The notes under the pieces were generated by a model that was given only the letters and a program-made list of their open reading frames with translations, ran no database searches and was not told the origin of the DNA. Positions 48,523 to 58,134 of a stretch of DNA of 64,000 bases are shown here, piece by piece. Source of the DNA: Microbacterium sp. BR1 (GTDB lineage: Bacteria > Actinomycetota > Actinomycetes > Actinomycetales > Microbacteriaceae); NCBI RefSeq assembly GCF_002812725.1, contig NZ_NMUN01000004.1, forward strand, positions 434,001 through 498,000, in the 5' to 3' direction. Both the position numbers and the translations under genes were made by a program. How positions within the stretch are numbered: the stretch's first letter is position 1; each line of letters begins with the position of its first letter.

Positions 48523-48575
48523 GCCGCGTCATACTGACCGGCACACTGGTGCGCGAGCACCCGACTGGAGCACCG

Positions 48576-49769
48576 ATGAGCGATCTGCGACTGTTCACGT
48601 CCGAATCCGTGACCGAGGGCCACCCCGACAAGATCTGCGACCAGATCAGCGACAGCATCCTGGACGCGATCCTCGCCGAGGATCCGCTCGGGCGCGTGGC
48701 GGTCGAGACCCTCGTGACAACGGGCCTGGTGCACGTTGCCGGTGAGGTGTCCACGTCTGCCTATGTCGAGATCCCGGCGATCGTTCGCCAGGTCGTGAAT
48801 CGCATCGGCTACACCTCGAGCGAGACCGGCTTCGACGGCGACTCCTGCGGGGTGAGCGTCTCGATCGGTGCGCAGTCGTCCGACATCGCCGCTGGTGTGA
48901 ACAAGGCATTCGAGCAGCGCGAGCAGCGTTCGGTCGACCCGCACGACGAGCAGGGTGCCGGCGACCAGGGCATCATGTTCGGCTACGCGACCACCGAGAC
49001 GCCGCAGCTCATGCCGATGGCCAGCTGGACCGCGCACCGCATGGCGGAGCGCCTCGCGGACGTTCGTCGTGAGGGGCGCTTGCCTTTCCTGCGTCCCGAT
49101 GGCAAGACTCAGGTCACGCTCGGCTACGACGGACCGACGCCGAAGACCGTCGACTCCGTCGTCCTGTCCACGCAGCACCATCCCGACATCTCTCAGGAGG
49201 AGTTGCGTGCACTGGTGCGTGCCGAGGTCATCGATCCCGTACTGGCCAGCACGGGTCTCGACATGCCAGACGTGAAGTACTACATCAACCCCGCGGGACC
49301 GTTCCTGGTCGGCGGGCCCAAGGGCGACGCGGGCCTGACGGGCCGCAAGATCATCATCGACACCTACGGGGGAGCGTCGCGACACGGTGGCGGTGCATTC
49401 AGCGGCAAGGATCCCTCGAAGGTCGACCGCTCCGGCGCCTACGCGATGCGCTGGGTCGCGAAGAACGCGGTGGCCGCCGGACTCGCCGACCGCCTCGAGG
49501 TTCAGGTCGCGTACGCGATCGGCAAGGCGCGCCCCGTCGGCATCTATGTCGAGTCGTTCGGCACCGGGCGCGTCGACGACGCCGAGATCACCCGTGCGAT
49601 CACCGCGGTCTTCGACCTGCGTCCCGCCGCGATCATCGAGCAGCTCGACCTCCTCCGTCCGATCTACGCGCAGACGGCCGCCTACGGGCACTTCGGACGC
49701 GAGCTGCCCGACTTCACGTGGGAGCGGCTCGACCGCGTCGAAGAACTGCGCACAGCAGCCGGACTCTGA
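48576..49769 (+). CDS. metK: S-adenosylmethionine synthetase
   Basis: MetK makes SAM from methionine and ATP. The 397-residue protein has the start [33 protein letters not shown], the phosphate loop [16 protein letters not shown] and the C-terminal [16 protein letters not shown] 48576 is the last start before the conserved N-terminus and gives the normal length. priA begins 2 bp after the stop. No SAM riboswitch was recognised in the 127-bp leader. Confidence 0.97.
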   Translation: MSDLRLFTSESVTEGHPDKICDQISDSILDAILAEDPLGRVAVETLVTTGLVHVAGEVSTSAYVEIPAIVRQVVNRIGYTSSETGFDGDSCGVSVSIGAQSSDIAAGVNKAFEQREQRSVDPHDEQGAGDQGIMFGYATTETPQLMPMASWTAHRMAERLADVRREGRLPFLRPDGKTQVTLGYDGPTPKTVDSVVLSTQHHPDISQEELRALVRAEVIDPVLASTGLDMPDVKYYINPAGPFLVGGPKGDAGLTGRKIIIDTYGGASRHGGGAFSGKDPSKVDRSGAYAMRWVAKNAVAAGLADRLEVQVAYAIGKARPVGIYVESFGTGRVDDAEITRAITAVFDLRPAAIIEQLDLLRPIYAQTAAYGHFGRELPDFTWERLDRVEELRTAAGL

Positions 49770-49771
49770 CC

Positions 49772-51781
49772 ATGGCAGGACTTCCGGTGGCTCGAGTGCT
49801 GCTGGATTCGCCGCTGCCGCAGCTCGACCGCCTGCTCGACTACGCGGTCCCATCCGCAATGGACGACGCCGTCGTGCCGGGCGTGCGGGTGCGGGTACCA
49901 CTCCGCACGGTCGGACGCCTGGTCGATGCGTATGTCGTCGAGCGCGGCGAGGCTGTCGATCCCGACCGCCCGCTGTCAGAGATCGACGCGGTCGTCTCGG
50001 ATGTGCGTCTGCTGCCCGAACGCCTCTATATGCTCGCCCGCCGCGTGGCGGACCGCGCGGCGGGGTCGGCCTCGGACATCCTGCGCCTCGCGATACCCAA
50101 GCGACAGGTGCGTGTCGAGAAGACCTGGGTCGCGGGGGAGCGACCGACCGTGCCCGAGATCGCCGAGGATCGCGTGGCTGCGGCCGAACGCACCCTGGGC
50201 TTCTACCCGGGGCTCTGGCCCGCGATCGACGAGGGCGGGCGGATAGCGCTCGACGCGCCGCCTCGACCGACGCGTACCGCCTCCGGTGAAGCCGTGGGCG
50301 AGTGGGCGCTTCTGCTCGCGGCCGCCGCGACACGCACCCTGGCCGCGGGCCGTAGCGCGATCGTCGTCGCCCCGGATCACCGTGACCTCGACCAGCTCGC
50401 GCGGGCGCTGGCAGACATCGTGCCCGCGGACGCCGTCCTGCGCGACGATTCGGCCCGCAGCGCGGCGGAACGCTACCGCGGCTATCTGCGACTACTCGAG
50501 GATGCTCCGGTGATCGTCATCGGCAACCGTTCCGCCGTGTACGCCCCGGTCTCGCGGCTCGGTCTCGTCGCGATCTGGAACGACGGCGATCCTCTGCTGG
50601 AAGAGCCGCTCGCTCCCTACGTCCACGCGCGCGACGCGGCGCTCGTGCGGCAGGGCCTCGAGGGTGGCGCGCTGTTGTTCGCGGGACATACCCGCACGAC
50701 GGATGTCGAGCGGCTCGTCGGAATCGGCTGGGTACGAGACATCCCCGCAACGCGCCGGACCGCACCGCGCGTCGTGCTGAGCGCGACACGCGAGGGCGAG
50801 CGGCCCGGTGTGCGCGTGCCGTCGGCGGCCTTCGCGGCGGCGCGAGAAGCCCTGGCGCATGGGCCCGTGCTCGTGCAGGTCTCACGCCCCGGCTACGCGC
50901 CCGTGCTGATCTGCGACGGCTGCCGCCGCGCCGCCCGTTGCGCGCACTGTGCGGGGCCTCTGCAGGCCGAGCGTCGCGGCGCGATGCCGAACTGCCGCTG
51001 GTGCGGGCGCGGCGCAACCGGATGGCACTGCCCGCACTGCGAGCAGACGAAGTTCCGGCTCGCATCGGCGGGGAGCATCCGCACCGCCGACGAACTCGGC
51101 CGGGCATTCCCCGACACGCGGGTGATCGTCGCCGATGGCACGCATCCCGTACTCGAAGTCGACGATCGACCGGCGCTGGTCATCGCCACCCGCGGGGCCG
51201 AGCCTTTCGCGGCCGGCGGATACCGCGCGGTCGTCCTGCTCGACGGCGACCGCATGTTGATGTCGGATGCCCTGCGCATCGGCGAGGCGTGTCTGCGCTG
51301 GTGGTCGGATGCGGCGGCGTTGGCCGCCCCCGGCGCCCCGGTCCATCTCGTCGGAGTCGCGGGTGCCGTGGGCCGTGCGCTCGCGACCTGGACACAGGCG
51401 GCATACGCACGTGCCGAGCTCGAGGACCGCGCCCCGCTGCGGATGCCGCCGACCTACCGCGTCGCGTCCCTCGAGGGTGATCTCGTCGCGGTGGAACGGG
51501 CGGTCACCGAGCTGCGGACAGCGGTTGCGCTGGACCCGGACGCCGTCATCGGGCCCGTCGAGATCCCTGCCGACCCGCTGGCGACGCGGCCCGGTCCGGC
51601 GGCGCGCGTCCTGGTGCGTTTCGACTACGCGCAGGGTCCCGCCGTGACGACGAGCCTGCGTGCAGCGGTCGTCGCTGCGGCACTGCGCGGCCGCCGCGGA
51701 CCGAGGGCAGGTGGACCGGGCACGGCTGCCTCGCGGAATACACTCAGAGTGCGGGTCGATCTGGCCGACCCAGAGCTCTAG
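49772..51781 (+). CDS. priA: primosomal protein N' (PriA), helicase motifs degenerate
   Basis: The 669-residue protein aligns with PriA, the replication restart factor. It has the N-terminal DNA-binding fold (VARVLLDSPLPQLDRLLDYAVP) and all eight zinc-binding cysteines (C381, C384, C390, C393, C408, C411, C420, C423). The Walker A site, GVTGSGKT in E. coli, is replaced by a sequence around residues 170-177 without the GKT, and the DEEHD box reads NDGDP at 270-274. It should not be an active ATPase. Loss of these motifs is known for actinobacterial PriA, so it likely acts as a DNA-binding scaffold. Confidence 0.9.
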   Translation: MAGLPVARVLLDSPLPQLDRLLDYAVPSAMDDAVVPGVRVRVPLRTVGRLVDAYVVERGEAVDPDRPLSEIDAVVSDVRLLPERLYMLARRVADRAAGSASDILRLAIPKRQVRVEKTWVAGERPTVPEIAEDRVAAAERTLGFYPGLWPAIDEGGRIALDAPPRPTRTASGEAVGEWALLLAAAATRTLAAGRSAIVVAPDHRDLDQLARALADIVPADAVLRDDSARSAAERYRGYLRLLEDAPVIVIGNRSAVYAPVSRLGLVAIWNDGDPLLEEPLAPYVHARDAALVRQGLEGGALLFAGHTRTTDVERLVGIGWVRDIPATRRTAPRVVLSATREGERPGVRVPSAAFAAAREALAHGPVLVQVSRPGYAPVLICDGCRRAARCAHCAGPLQAERRGAMPNCRWCGRGATGWHCPHCEQTKFRLASAGSIRTADELGRAFPDTRVIVADGTHPVLEVDDRPALVIATRGAEPFAAGGYRAVVLLDGDRMLMSDALRIGEACLRWWSDAAALAAPGAPVHLVGVAGAVGRALATWTQAAYARAELEDRAPLRMPPTYRVASLEGDLVAVERAVTELRTAVALDPDAVIGPVEIPADPLATRPGPAARVLVRFDYAQGPAVTTSLRAAVVAAALRGRRGPRAGGPGTAASRNTLRVRVDLADPEL

Positions 51782-51789
51782 GAGGCGTC

Positions 51790-52710
51790 ATGCGGCTCGT
51801 ATTCGCCGGGACGCCCGACGTCGCGGTGCCCTCGCTCGGGGTGCTCGTGGCCGAAGGGCACGAGATCGTCGGAGTCGTGACGCGGCCCGACGCCCCTCAG
51901 GGGCGTTCGCGCAAGCTGACGCCGTCACCGATCGCGTCGGCCGCCGAGAGTCAGGGCCTGCGCGTCATCCGCGCCGCTCGTCTCGACGATGCGGCCACGG
52001 CCGAGATTCGCGATCTCGAGCCGGAGCTGGGCGTCATCGTGGCATACGGCGGTCTCGTGCGGGAGCCGCTGCTGAGCACGCCGACGCACGGATGGATCAA
52101 CCTCCACTTCTCGCTCCTTCCACGGTGGAGGGGCGCCGCGCCCGTGCAACACGCACTCATCGCGGGCGACGAACTGACCGGGGCGAGCGTCTTCCAGCTC
52201 GTCGCCGAACTCGACGCGGGCGACGTCTTCGCCGAGCGCAGCTACCGCGTCCCCGCCGATGCGACGGCCGGCGATGTCCTCGTCGACCTGGCGGGCCTCG
52301 GTGCCGAATTACTGCGCGATGTCGTCGCGGGCATCGAATCCGGTCGGATGACGGCCGCGCCTCAGGTGGGTGAGGCGACGTTCGCGCCCAAGCTCACGCT
52401 CGATGACGGACGCATCCGCTGGGAAGAGTCCGCACGGCAGGTTCTCGGGCGGATTCGCGGGACGACCCCCGAGCCCGGAGCATTCACGACGGTCAACGGG
52501 CAACGGCTGAAGGTGCTCACGGCGCGCTCGCACGAGGCGCACATCGCCTTGCGGCCGGGCGAGATCGCGGCGGCGGGCCGAGACATCCTGATCGGGACCG
52601 GCACGGATGCGATTCTGATCGATCGCGTCCAACCCGCGGGACGACAGGCGATGGCAGCGGGCGACTGGTGGCGGGGGCTTCGGACCGCCGAGCTGAGGGC
52701 GGGCGAGTGA
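51790..52710 (+). CDS. fmt: methionyl-tRNA formyltransferase
   Basis: Fmt formylates initiator Met-tRNA. The 306-residue protein has the N-terminal RLVFAGTPDVAVPSL, the catalytic LHFSLLPRWRGAAPVQHALIAGD motif, and the aspartate in AELDAGDVF, then the C-terminal tRNA-binding domain (IRWEESARQVLGRIRG). The ATG follows an AGGAG (TAGGAGGCGTC) 8 bp after priA. It overlaps rsmB by 4 bp. Confidence 0.96.
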   Translation: MRLVFAGTPDVAVPSLGVLVAEGHEIVGVVTRPDAPQGRSRKLTPSPIASAAESQGLRVIRAARLDDAATAEIRDLEPELGVIVAYGGLVREPLLSTPTHGWINLHFSLLPRWRGAAPVQHALIAGDELTGASVFQLVAELDAGDVFAERSYRVPADATAGDVLVDLAGLGAELLRDVVAGIESGRMTAAPQVGEATFAPKLTLDDGRIRWEESARQVLGRIRGTTPEPGAFTTVNGQRLKVLTARSHEAHIALRPGEIAAAGRDILIGTGTDAILIDRVQPAGRQAMAAGDWWRGLRTAELRAGE

Positions 52711-54074
52711 AGATCCAACCGGCACGCCGCGTGGCGTACGAAGTTCTGACGGCCGTCTCGGATTCGGATGCGTACGCCAATCTGCTGCTTCCGGTCGGCA
52801 TCGGCCGGGCGGGACTCGGCCCCGCGGACGCGGGACTCGCGACCGAACTGACCTACGGCACACTTCGGCGCCGCGGGTACTACGACGCCGTGATCGAGCT
52901 GGCCTCGCGCCGGAAGGTCGGCGCGATCGACGCCCCCGTGCTCGACGCGCTCCGGATGACCGTGCATCAGCTGCTCTCGACCCGTGTCGCCTCGCACGCG
53001 GCCGTGCACGAGGGTGTGGAGCTCGTCCGGGTGTATGGCGGCAGCGGGGCCACGGGTTTCGCGAACGGGGTGCTGCGCGCTATCGCGCGCGAAGATCCCG
53101 GCACCTGGCGCGAACGCGTGCTGGCCACGGCGCGGAACACGGACGAGCGCCTCTCGCTGGAGCACGCGCATCCGACGTGGATCGTCCGCGCTTTCCGTCG
53201 AGCTCTGGCCGCCGAAGGCCGCGGGGATGAACTCGAGGCGCTGCTCGCCGCAGACAACGCCTCTCCCTCGGTCACCATGGCAGCCCTCACCGGCCTCGCC
53301 GACGTCCCGGCGGATGCGACGCGAACGCTGTACTCGCCTCTCGGCTTCCGTGCGGGCGGCGGGGATCCCGAGCCCTTGGTCATCGGTTCCGGTGGTCGTC
53401 TGCGCGTGCAGGACGAGGGCTCGCAACTCGCGGCACTCGCGCTGACCCGCGCCCGCGAGATCCGAGCGGGGGAGCGCTGGCTCGATCTGTGCGCCGGGCC
53501 CGGGGGCAAGACCGCGGTGCTCGCCGCCGAGGCTCGGGGCGAGGCATCCGTCGACGCCAACGAGGTCTCGCCCGCGCGCGCGGGACTCGTGCGTCGTGCG
53601 CTCGAGGGTGTTCCGGCGACGGTCGAGGTGACAGAGGAGGATGGTCGCACGCGCGTCGATCGCGACCTGGGCGGTTACGACCGCGTGCTGGTGGACGCGC
53701 CATGTACCGGGCTCGGCGCACTTCGCCGGCGGCCCGAGGCGCGGTGGCGCAAGGGGCCCGAGGATGTCCCGCAGCTCACGTCACTGCAGGGTGAGCTGTT
53801 CGACGCGGGGGTGCGGGCGCTGCGGCCGGGCGGCATCCTGGCCTACGTGACGTGTTCGCCGCATCTCGCCGAGACGGTCGGCGTGACGCGCGAGGGCGTG
53901 CGGCGGTGGGCGGGCGAGCTCACGCAACTCGACGCCCGGGCGGTTGTTCGCGACGTGGCACGCGCACCGATCGATCTGCCCGAGGCATCCGACGATGCCC
54001 TGCACGTCCAGCTGTGGCCGCACCGGCACGGCACCGACGGGATGTTCATCGCCCTGTTCGAGCGCACCGCCTGA
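52707..54074 (+). CDS. rsmB: 16S rRNA m5C methyltransferase RsmB/Fmu family
   Basis: The 455-residue protein has an N-terminal NusB-like RNA-binding region (ARRVAYEVLTAV, then ELTYGTLRRRGYYD) and a SAM methyltransferase domain with DLCAGPGGKTAVLA, VDAPCTGLGALRRRPEARWR and the second cysteine motif VTCSPHLAET. These two cysteines are the catalytic and release cysteines of m5C enzymes. The reaction at C967 of 16S rRNA is inferred from the family. GTG 52707 overlaps the fmt stop. It is convergent with the glutaminase gene, only 13 bp away. Confidence 0.93.
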   Translation: MKIQPARRVAYEVLTAVSDSDAYANLLLPVGIGRAGLGPADAGLATELTYGTLRRRGYYDAVIELASRRKVGAIDAPVLDALRMTVHQLLSTRVASHAAVHEGVELVRVYGGSGATGFANGVLRAIAREDPGTWRERVLATARNTDERLSLEHAHPTWIVRAFRRALAAEGRGDELEALLAADNASPSVTMAALTGLADVPADATRTLYSPLGFRAGGGDPEPLVIGSGGRLRVQDEGSQLAALALTRAREIRAGERWLDLCAGPGGKTAVLAAEARGEASVDANEVSPARAGLVRRALEGVPATVEVTEEDGRTRVDRDLGGYDRVLVDAPCTGLGALRRRPEARWRKGPEDVPQLTSLQGELFDAGVRALRPGGILAYVTCSPHLAETVGVTREGVRRWAGELTQLDARAVVRDVARAPIDLPEASDDALHVQLWPHRHGTDGMFIALFERTA

Positions 54075-54087
54075 CGACCGCGCGGGC

Positions 54088-55272
54088 TCAGTCGAGGAAG
54101 TGCAGGCGTCCGCCGTGCGCCTCGAGCTGACGCCGCAGCAGCTCCAGGGCGGCCGGATGCGCGCGGGCCAGCGCACTCGCATCCACCAGGATCGCGTCGT
54201 CGGTGACCGCTCCGTCGGCAAGGTCGCTCAGCACCCCGATGACCCGCTCGGCGCCGCTGAAGGCGAGTTCGCCGCCCAGGTGCACGATGACGCGACCCTT
54301 TTCGCGGTCGATGCGGATGCCCGGTTCGGCGATCGCCTCGTGCGGCTCGAAGACGTGCATCCCGAACTCACCCGACATGCGTTCGAGGATCTGGATGCCT
54401 CGGACGCTGTTGCCGTGCCGATCCAGACGCGGGCTGAACGTCGCGACCCCGAACTGCGACGGAGCGATCGCGAGCAGCGCACCGCTCACCCCGCTCTTGG
54501 CCGGAAGCCCCACGCGTAGCAGCCACTCACCGGAGTAGTCGTACATGCCGCAGCTCGCCATCACCGACACGACGTCGCGCGCCACGTCCTCGCGCACGAC
54601 GCGTTCGCCCGTCACGGGGTTCACTCCGCCGAACGCGAGGGTCGCGCCCATGACGGCCAGATCCCGCACGGTGACCAGGATGGAACACTGCCGGAAGTAT
54701 GTCTCGACGACCGTCGGGACGTCGCCCCGGATGATGTCGTGCGAGCGTGTCAGATAGGCGAGCGCGCGGTTGCGGTGTCCGGTTTCGGATTCGCCGCGGT
54801 AGACCTCTTCGTCGACCGTGAGCGATCGTCCCGCGAAGCGCGAGAGCCCCTGGACGATCGTCTCGGCGCGTGAGATCTCGTCGCCGGCACGTCCGGTTTC
54901 TCCGAGCAGCGACGACGTCACGATCGCGCCCGCGTTGACCATGGGGTTCGCGGGGCGGCCCGTTCCCGCCTCGAGACTTATCGCGTTGAAGGGCTCGCCG
55001 CTCGGCTCGACGCCGACCCGTGCGAAGACGGCATCGCGACCGAGTTCTTCGAGGGCGAGGGCGAGCACGAACGGTTTCGAGACGGACTGGATCGTGAACG
55101 CGACGTGATCGTCGCCCACCGAGGTCACGCGGCCGCGCGGCCCGACGACCGCGAAAGCCAGGCGCTCCGGGTCGGCCGCGGCGAGGGAGGGGATGTAGTC
55201 GGCGACCTGTCCGTCGTCGTGCCCGCGCACGTCGTCCAGCACGGTCTCGAGCATGCGCACGATGGGATCCAC
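54088..55272 (-). CDS. glsA: glutaminase A with C-terminal STAS domain
   Basis: The 394-residue protein hydrolyses glutamine to glutamate and ammonia. The glutaminase domain (about 1-300) carries the serine-lysine pair S63-x-x-K66 in QSVSKPF, NAISLEAGTGRPANPMVNAGAI and the C-terminal YSGEWLLRVGLPAKSGVSGALL. Residues about 310-394 (VIVHLGGELAFSGAERV, then DAILVDASALARAHPAALELL) look like a STAS domain, known in some actinobacterial glutaminases and likely regulatory. The GTG at 55272 has TAGGGT ending 6 nt upstream (minus strand 55284-55279), indicating leaderless transcription. It interrupts the usual rsmB-rpe order on the opposite strand. Confidence 0.92.
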   Translation of the reverse strand: MDPIVRMLETVLDDVRGHDDGQVADYIPSLAAADPERLAFAVVGPRGRVTSVGDDHVAFTIQSVSKPFVLALALEELGRDAVFARVGVEPSGEPFNAISLEAGTGRPANPMVNAGAIVTSSLLGETGRAGDEISRAETIVQGLSRFAGRSLTVDEEVYRGESETGHRNRALAYLTRSHDIIRGDVPTVVETYFRQCSILVTVRDLAVMGATLAFGGVNPVTGERVVREDVARDVVSVMASCGMYDYSGEWLLRVGLPAKSGVSGALLAIAPSQFGVATFSPRLDRHGNSVRGIQILERMSGEFGMHVFEPHEAIAEPGIRIDREKGRVIVHLGGELAFSGAERVIGVLSDLADGAVTDDAILVDASALARAHPAALELLRRQLEAHGGRLHFLD

Positions 55273-55313
55273 GCCCTGACCCTATCGGGCGCGTCGCCGC
55301 GCCCGTCGCTCAC

Positions 55314-55371
55314 CGAGAGGACGCGACATGCCGTGCGCGCCCGTGCACGGACGGCATGTCGCGTCCTCTCG
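55314..55371. repeat. palindromic element, copy 2, with perfect 21-bp arms
   Basis: Arms at 55314-55334 and 55351-55371 are perfect complements, with a 16-nt loop containing CCGTGCACGG. The inner part shares CATGCCGT/ACGGCATG with the element at 13691-13732. It sits between the divergent promoters of glsA and rpe, about 73 bp before the rpe -10 element, so it is not a terminator. It could be a regulator site, a mobile palindromic unit (REP-like) or a cruciform-forming element. Confidence 0.8.
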
Positions 55372-55455
55372 CGGGGCACTGGTGTGCTCGACGGGCGCGC
55401 AGCACGGCGCCTCGCTGGGCGCGGGGGCACGGGGGCACGTCGGCATAATGAACAG

Positions 55456-56139
55456 GTGCCCCAGACAGAGCTTCCCCCCGCCCCGCGAATCAACCCGAGC
55501 ATCCTCGCCGCGGATTTCGTCAACCTGCAGGCGGACCTCGAGCGGATCGCCGCTGCCGATTTCGTCCACGTCGACGTCATGGACAACCATTTCGTCCCGA
55601 ACCTGACGTTCGGGCCCCAGATGGTGGAGCGGATCCAGGCGACGAGCCCCATCCCGCTCGATGTGCACCTGATGATCGACGACCCCGACAGGTGGGCGCC
55701 CGGGTACGCCGAGCTCGGCGCCGCATCCGTCACCTTTCACCTCGAGGCGGCGACCGATCCGGTCGCTCTGGCACGAAAGCTCCGCCAGATCGGGGCGCGC
55801 GCCGGTGTAGCGGTCAAACCGGATACCCCGGTCGATGGCCTGTTCGATGTGCTCGACGAGTTCGACCAGATCCTCGTCATGACCGTCGAGCCCGGCTTCG
55901 GCGGTCAGTCCTTCCGCGCGGACACGATGCCCAAGCTTCGGCTGTTGTCCGCAGAGGCACGCCGCCGCGGGTCGCAGGTGTGGCTCCAGGTCGACGGCGG
56001 CATCGCCGAATCCACGATCGCGCAGGCCGCCGAGGCCGGCGCCGACACCTTCGTCGCGGGTTCCGCCGTGTTCGGTGCGGAGCGTCCGGATGCGGCGATC
56101 GCATCGTTGCGCGCCGGCGCTGCCCGTCACATGCATTGA
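55456..56139 (+). CDS. rpe: ribulose-phosphate 3-epimerase
   Basis: Rpe interconverts ribulose 5-phosphate and xylulose 5-phosphate in the pentose phosphate pathway. The 227-residue TIM barrel has the start INPSILAADFVNLQADLE, the metal ligands in VHVDVMDNHFVPN and LDVHLMI, and MTVEPGFGGQSF, DGGI and AGSAVFG. GTG 55456 is preferred: CATAAT ends 6 nt before it, so the message is probably leaderless, and the protein has the right length. It provides sugar phosphates for the PLP and histidine pathways. Confidence 0.95.
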   Translation: MPQTELPPAPRINPSILAADFVNLQADLERIAAADFVHVDVMDNHFVPNLTFGPQMVERIQATSPIPLDVHLMIDDPDRWAPGYAELGAASVTFHLEAATDPVALARKLRQIGARAGVAVKPDTPVDGLFDVLDEFDQILVMTVEPGFGGQSFRADTMPKLRLLSAEARRRGSQVWLQVDGGIAESTIAQAAEAGADTFVAGSAVFGAERPDAAIASLRAGAARHMH

Positions 56140-56215
56140 CCGATGCGACTGGCGCCCCGAGCCGTCGAGCGGAGGCTGATGCCGCCGGGCTCTGCGAAGC
56201 CGGTAGCCTGACAGG

Positions 56216-56479
56216 GTGAAGACTTTCGACGAGCTGTTCGCGGAGCTGACGGTCACGGCCGCCGAGCGTCCCGAAGGCTCGGGTACCGTGGCGCAACTCG
56301 AGCGTGGTGTGCACGCGATCGGCAAGAAGATCGTCGAAGAAGCCGCCGAGGTCTGGATGGCCGCCGAGTACGAGTCCGACGAGGCCACGGCGGAAGAGAT
56401 CTCGCAGCTGCTCTACCACCTGCAGGTGCTCATGCTGGCGAAGGGCCTGACGACCGGCGACGTCTACCGACATCTCTGA
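56216..56479 (+). CDS. hisE: phosphoribosyl-ATP diphosphatase HisE
   Basis: HisE removes pyrophosphate from phosphoribosyl-ATP, the second step of histidine synthesis. The 87-residue all-helical protein has [18 protein letters not shown] and the metal-binding [13 protein letters not shown]. It is a stand-alone protein, separate from HisI. GTG 56216 has TAGCCT ending 6 nt upstream. hisG follows after 43 bp. Confidence 0.95.
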   Translation: MKTFDELFAELTVTAAERPEGSGTVAQLERGVHAIGKKIVEEAAEVWMAAEYESDEATAEEISQLLYHLQVLMLAKGLTTGDVYRHL

Positions 56480-56522
56480 TCGCTCCCGTCCGCCGACCCT
56501 CGACCCGAAAGCCCGCATCACC

Positions 56523-57365
56523 ATGTTGCGTATCGCCGTGCCCAACAAGGGCTCGCTCGCCGACACAGCCGCCGACATGCTCGCCGAAGCCGGATACACC
56601 GGCCGCCGCGACCCGAAAGACCTGCACGTCATCGACCCGCAGAACGACGTCGAGTTCTTCTATCTCCGCCCCAAGGACATCGCGACCTACGTCGGATCCG
56701 GCGCACTCGACGTGGGGATCACGGGGCGGGACCTGCTGCTCGATGCCCGGATGCCCGGCGCCCGAGAGGTCGAGGCACTGGGCTTCGGCGGATCGACGTT
56801 CCGGTTCGCCGGTCCTCCCGGTCGCTTCGACTCGGTCAAGGATCTCGAGGGGATGCGGGTCGCCACCGCGTACCCGGGCCTCGTCGACGGATTCCTGGAC
56901 GAACACGGCGTGGCCGTCGACCTCGTGCCCCTCGATGGCGCGGTCGAGTCCGCGGTCCGTCTCGGGGTCGCGGATGCCGTCGCGGACGTCGTCTCGACCG
57001 GCACGACCCTGCGCCAGGCGGGCCTGGAGATCTTCGGTCCGATCATCCTCGAATCCGAGGCCGTGCTGATCGCCGGGCCGGACGAGAAGGAGGGCACCGA
57101 GACGCTCCTCCGGCGCCTGCGCGGCGTCATGGTCGCCCGTCGATTCGTCCTCGTCGACTACGACCTGCCCGCGGCCCTGCTCGACAAGGCCGCCGACGTC
57201 GCCCCCGGCATCGAATCACCGACGATCTCGCCGCTCCGGGACCCGGAGTGGGTGGCCGTGCGTGTCATGGTCCCGCGTCACGGCGTCAATCGCGTCATGG
57301 ACGAGCTCTACGCGATCGGAGCCCGCGCCATCCTCGTGACCGCGATCCACGCCGCGAGGTTGTGA
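56523..57365 (+). CDS. hisG: ATP phosphoribosyltransferase HisG, long form
   Basis: HisG joins ATP and PRPP, the first and feedback-controlled step of histidine synthesis. The 280-residue protein is the long form: a periplasmic-binding-protein-like catalytic domain ([12 protein letters not shown], then VGITGRDLL and the PRPP loop in [14 protein letters not shown]) and a C-terminal ACT-like regulatory domain ([28 protein letters not shown]). The hisE-hisG order is conserved. Confidence 0.96.
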   Translation: MLRIAVPNKGSLADTAADMLAEAGYTGRRDPKDLHVIDPQNDVEFFYLRPKDIATYVGSGALDVGITGRDLLLDARMPGAREVEALGFGGSTFRFAGPPGRFDSVKDLEGMRVATAYPGLVDGFLDEHGVAVDLVPLDGAVESAVRLGVADAVADVVSTGTTLRQAGLEIFGPIILESEAVLIAGPDEKEGTETLLRRLRGVMVARRFVLVDYDLPAALLDKAADVAPGIESPTISPLRDPEWVAVRVMVPRHGVNRVMDELYAIGARAILVTAIHAARL

Positions 57366-57369
57366 CGAC

Positions 57370-58134
57370 GTGGCTCTGGTCTGCCGCGTCATCCCGTGCC
57401 TCGACGTCGCGGCGGGGCGCGTCGTCAAGGGCGTCAACTTCGCGAACCTGCGGGACATGGGCGATCCGGTCGAACTCGCACGGCTCTACTTCGCGCAGGG
57501 CGCCGACGAGATCACGTTCCTCGACGTGACCGCGACCGTCGACGAGCGCGCGACGACCTACGACGTCGTGCGTCGAACCGCCGAAGAGGTCTTCATTCCG
57601 CTGACGGTCGGCGGGGGAGTGCGCACCGCCGAGGATGTCGCCCGCCTGCTCGCCGTCGGTGCCGACAAGATCGGGGTCAATTCGGCTGCGATTGCGCGTC
57701 CCGCGCTGCTCGACGAGATCGCCGATCGCTTCGGCGCGCAGGTGCTGGTGCTCTCGCTCGACGTCAAGCGCTCCGACGCGAGTGCCTCGGGCTTCGTCGT
57801 GACGACCCACGGGGGCCGCACCGAGACGACGCTCGACGCCCTCGAGTGGGCGCGCGAGGCCATCGAGCGCGGCGCGGGCGAACTGCTCGTCAACTCGATC
57901 GACGCGGACGGCACGAAGGAAGGATTCGACCTGGAGCTCGTCGGGCTGATGCGCGAGATCGCCAGTGTTCCCGTGATCGCGTCCGGCGGCGCGGGGTCTG
58001 CGGCGGATTTCGCACCCGCGATACGCGCCGGGGCAGATGCGGTCCTCGCCGCGAGCGTCTTCCACTCGGGGCAGCTCACCGTCGGGGACGTCAAGGCGGC
58101 CATGTCCGCGGACGGGATCGAGGTGCGCGCATGA
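57370..58134 (+). CDS. hisF: imidazole glycerol phosphate synthase subunit HisF
   Basis: HisF is the cyclase that uses ammonia from HisH to form IGP and AICAR. The 254-residue TIM barrel has the two catalytic aspartates: D12 (VIPCLDV) and D131 (LSLDVKR). The phosphate sites VGGGVRT and [10 protein letters not shown] are intact. GTG 57370 lies 4 bp after hisG. HisH and HisA are not in the window. The stop overlaps hisI by 4 bp. Confidence 0.96.
   Translation: MALVCRVIPCLDVAAGRVVKGVNFANLRDMGDPVELARLYFAQGADEITFLDVTATVDERATTYDVVRRTAEEVFIPLTVGGGVRTAEDVARLLAVGADKIGVNSAAIARPALLDEIADRFGAQVLVLSLDVKRSDASASGFVVTTHGGRTETTLDALEWAREAIERGAGELLVNSIDADGTKEGFDLELVGLMREIASVPVIASGGAGSAADFAPAIRAGADAVLAASVFHSGQLTVGDVKAAMSADGIEVRA

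Noticed and set aside
48449..48575. A SAM-responsive riboswitch upstream of metK
   Set aside because: The two hairpins are simple stems without the junction or pseudoknot of known SAM riboswitch classes.
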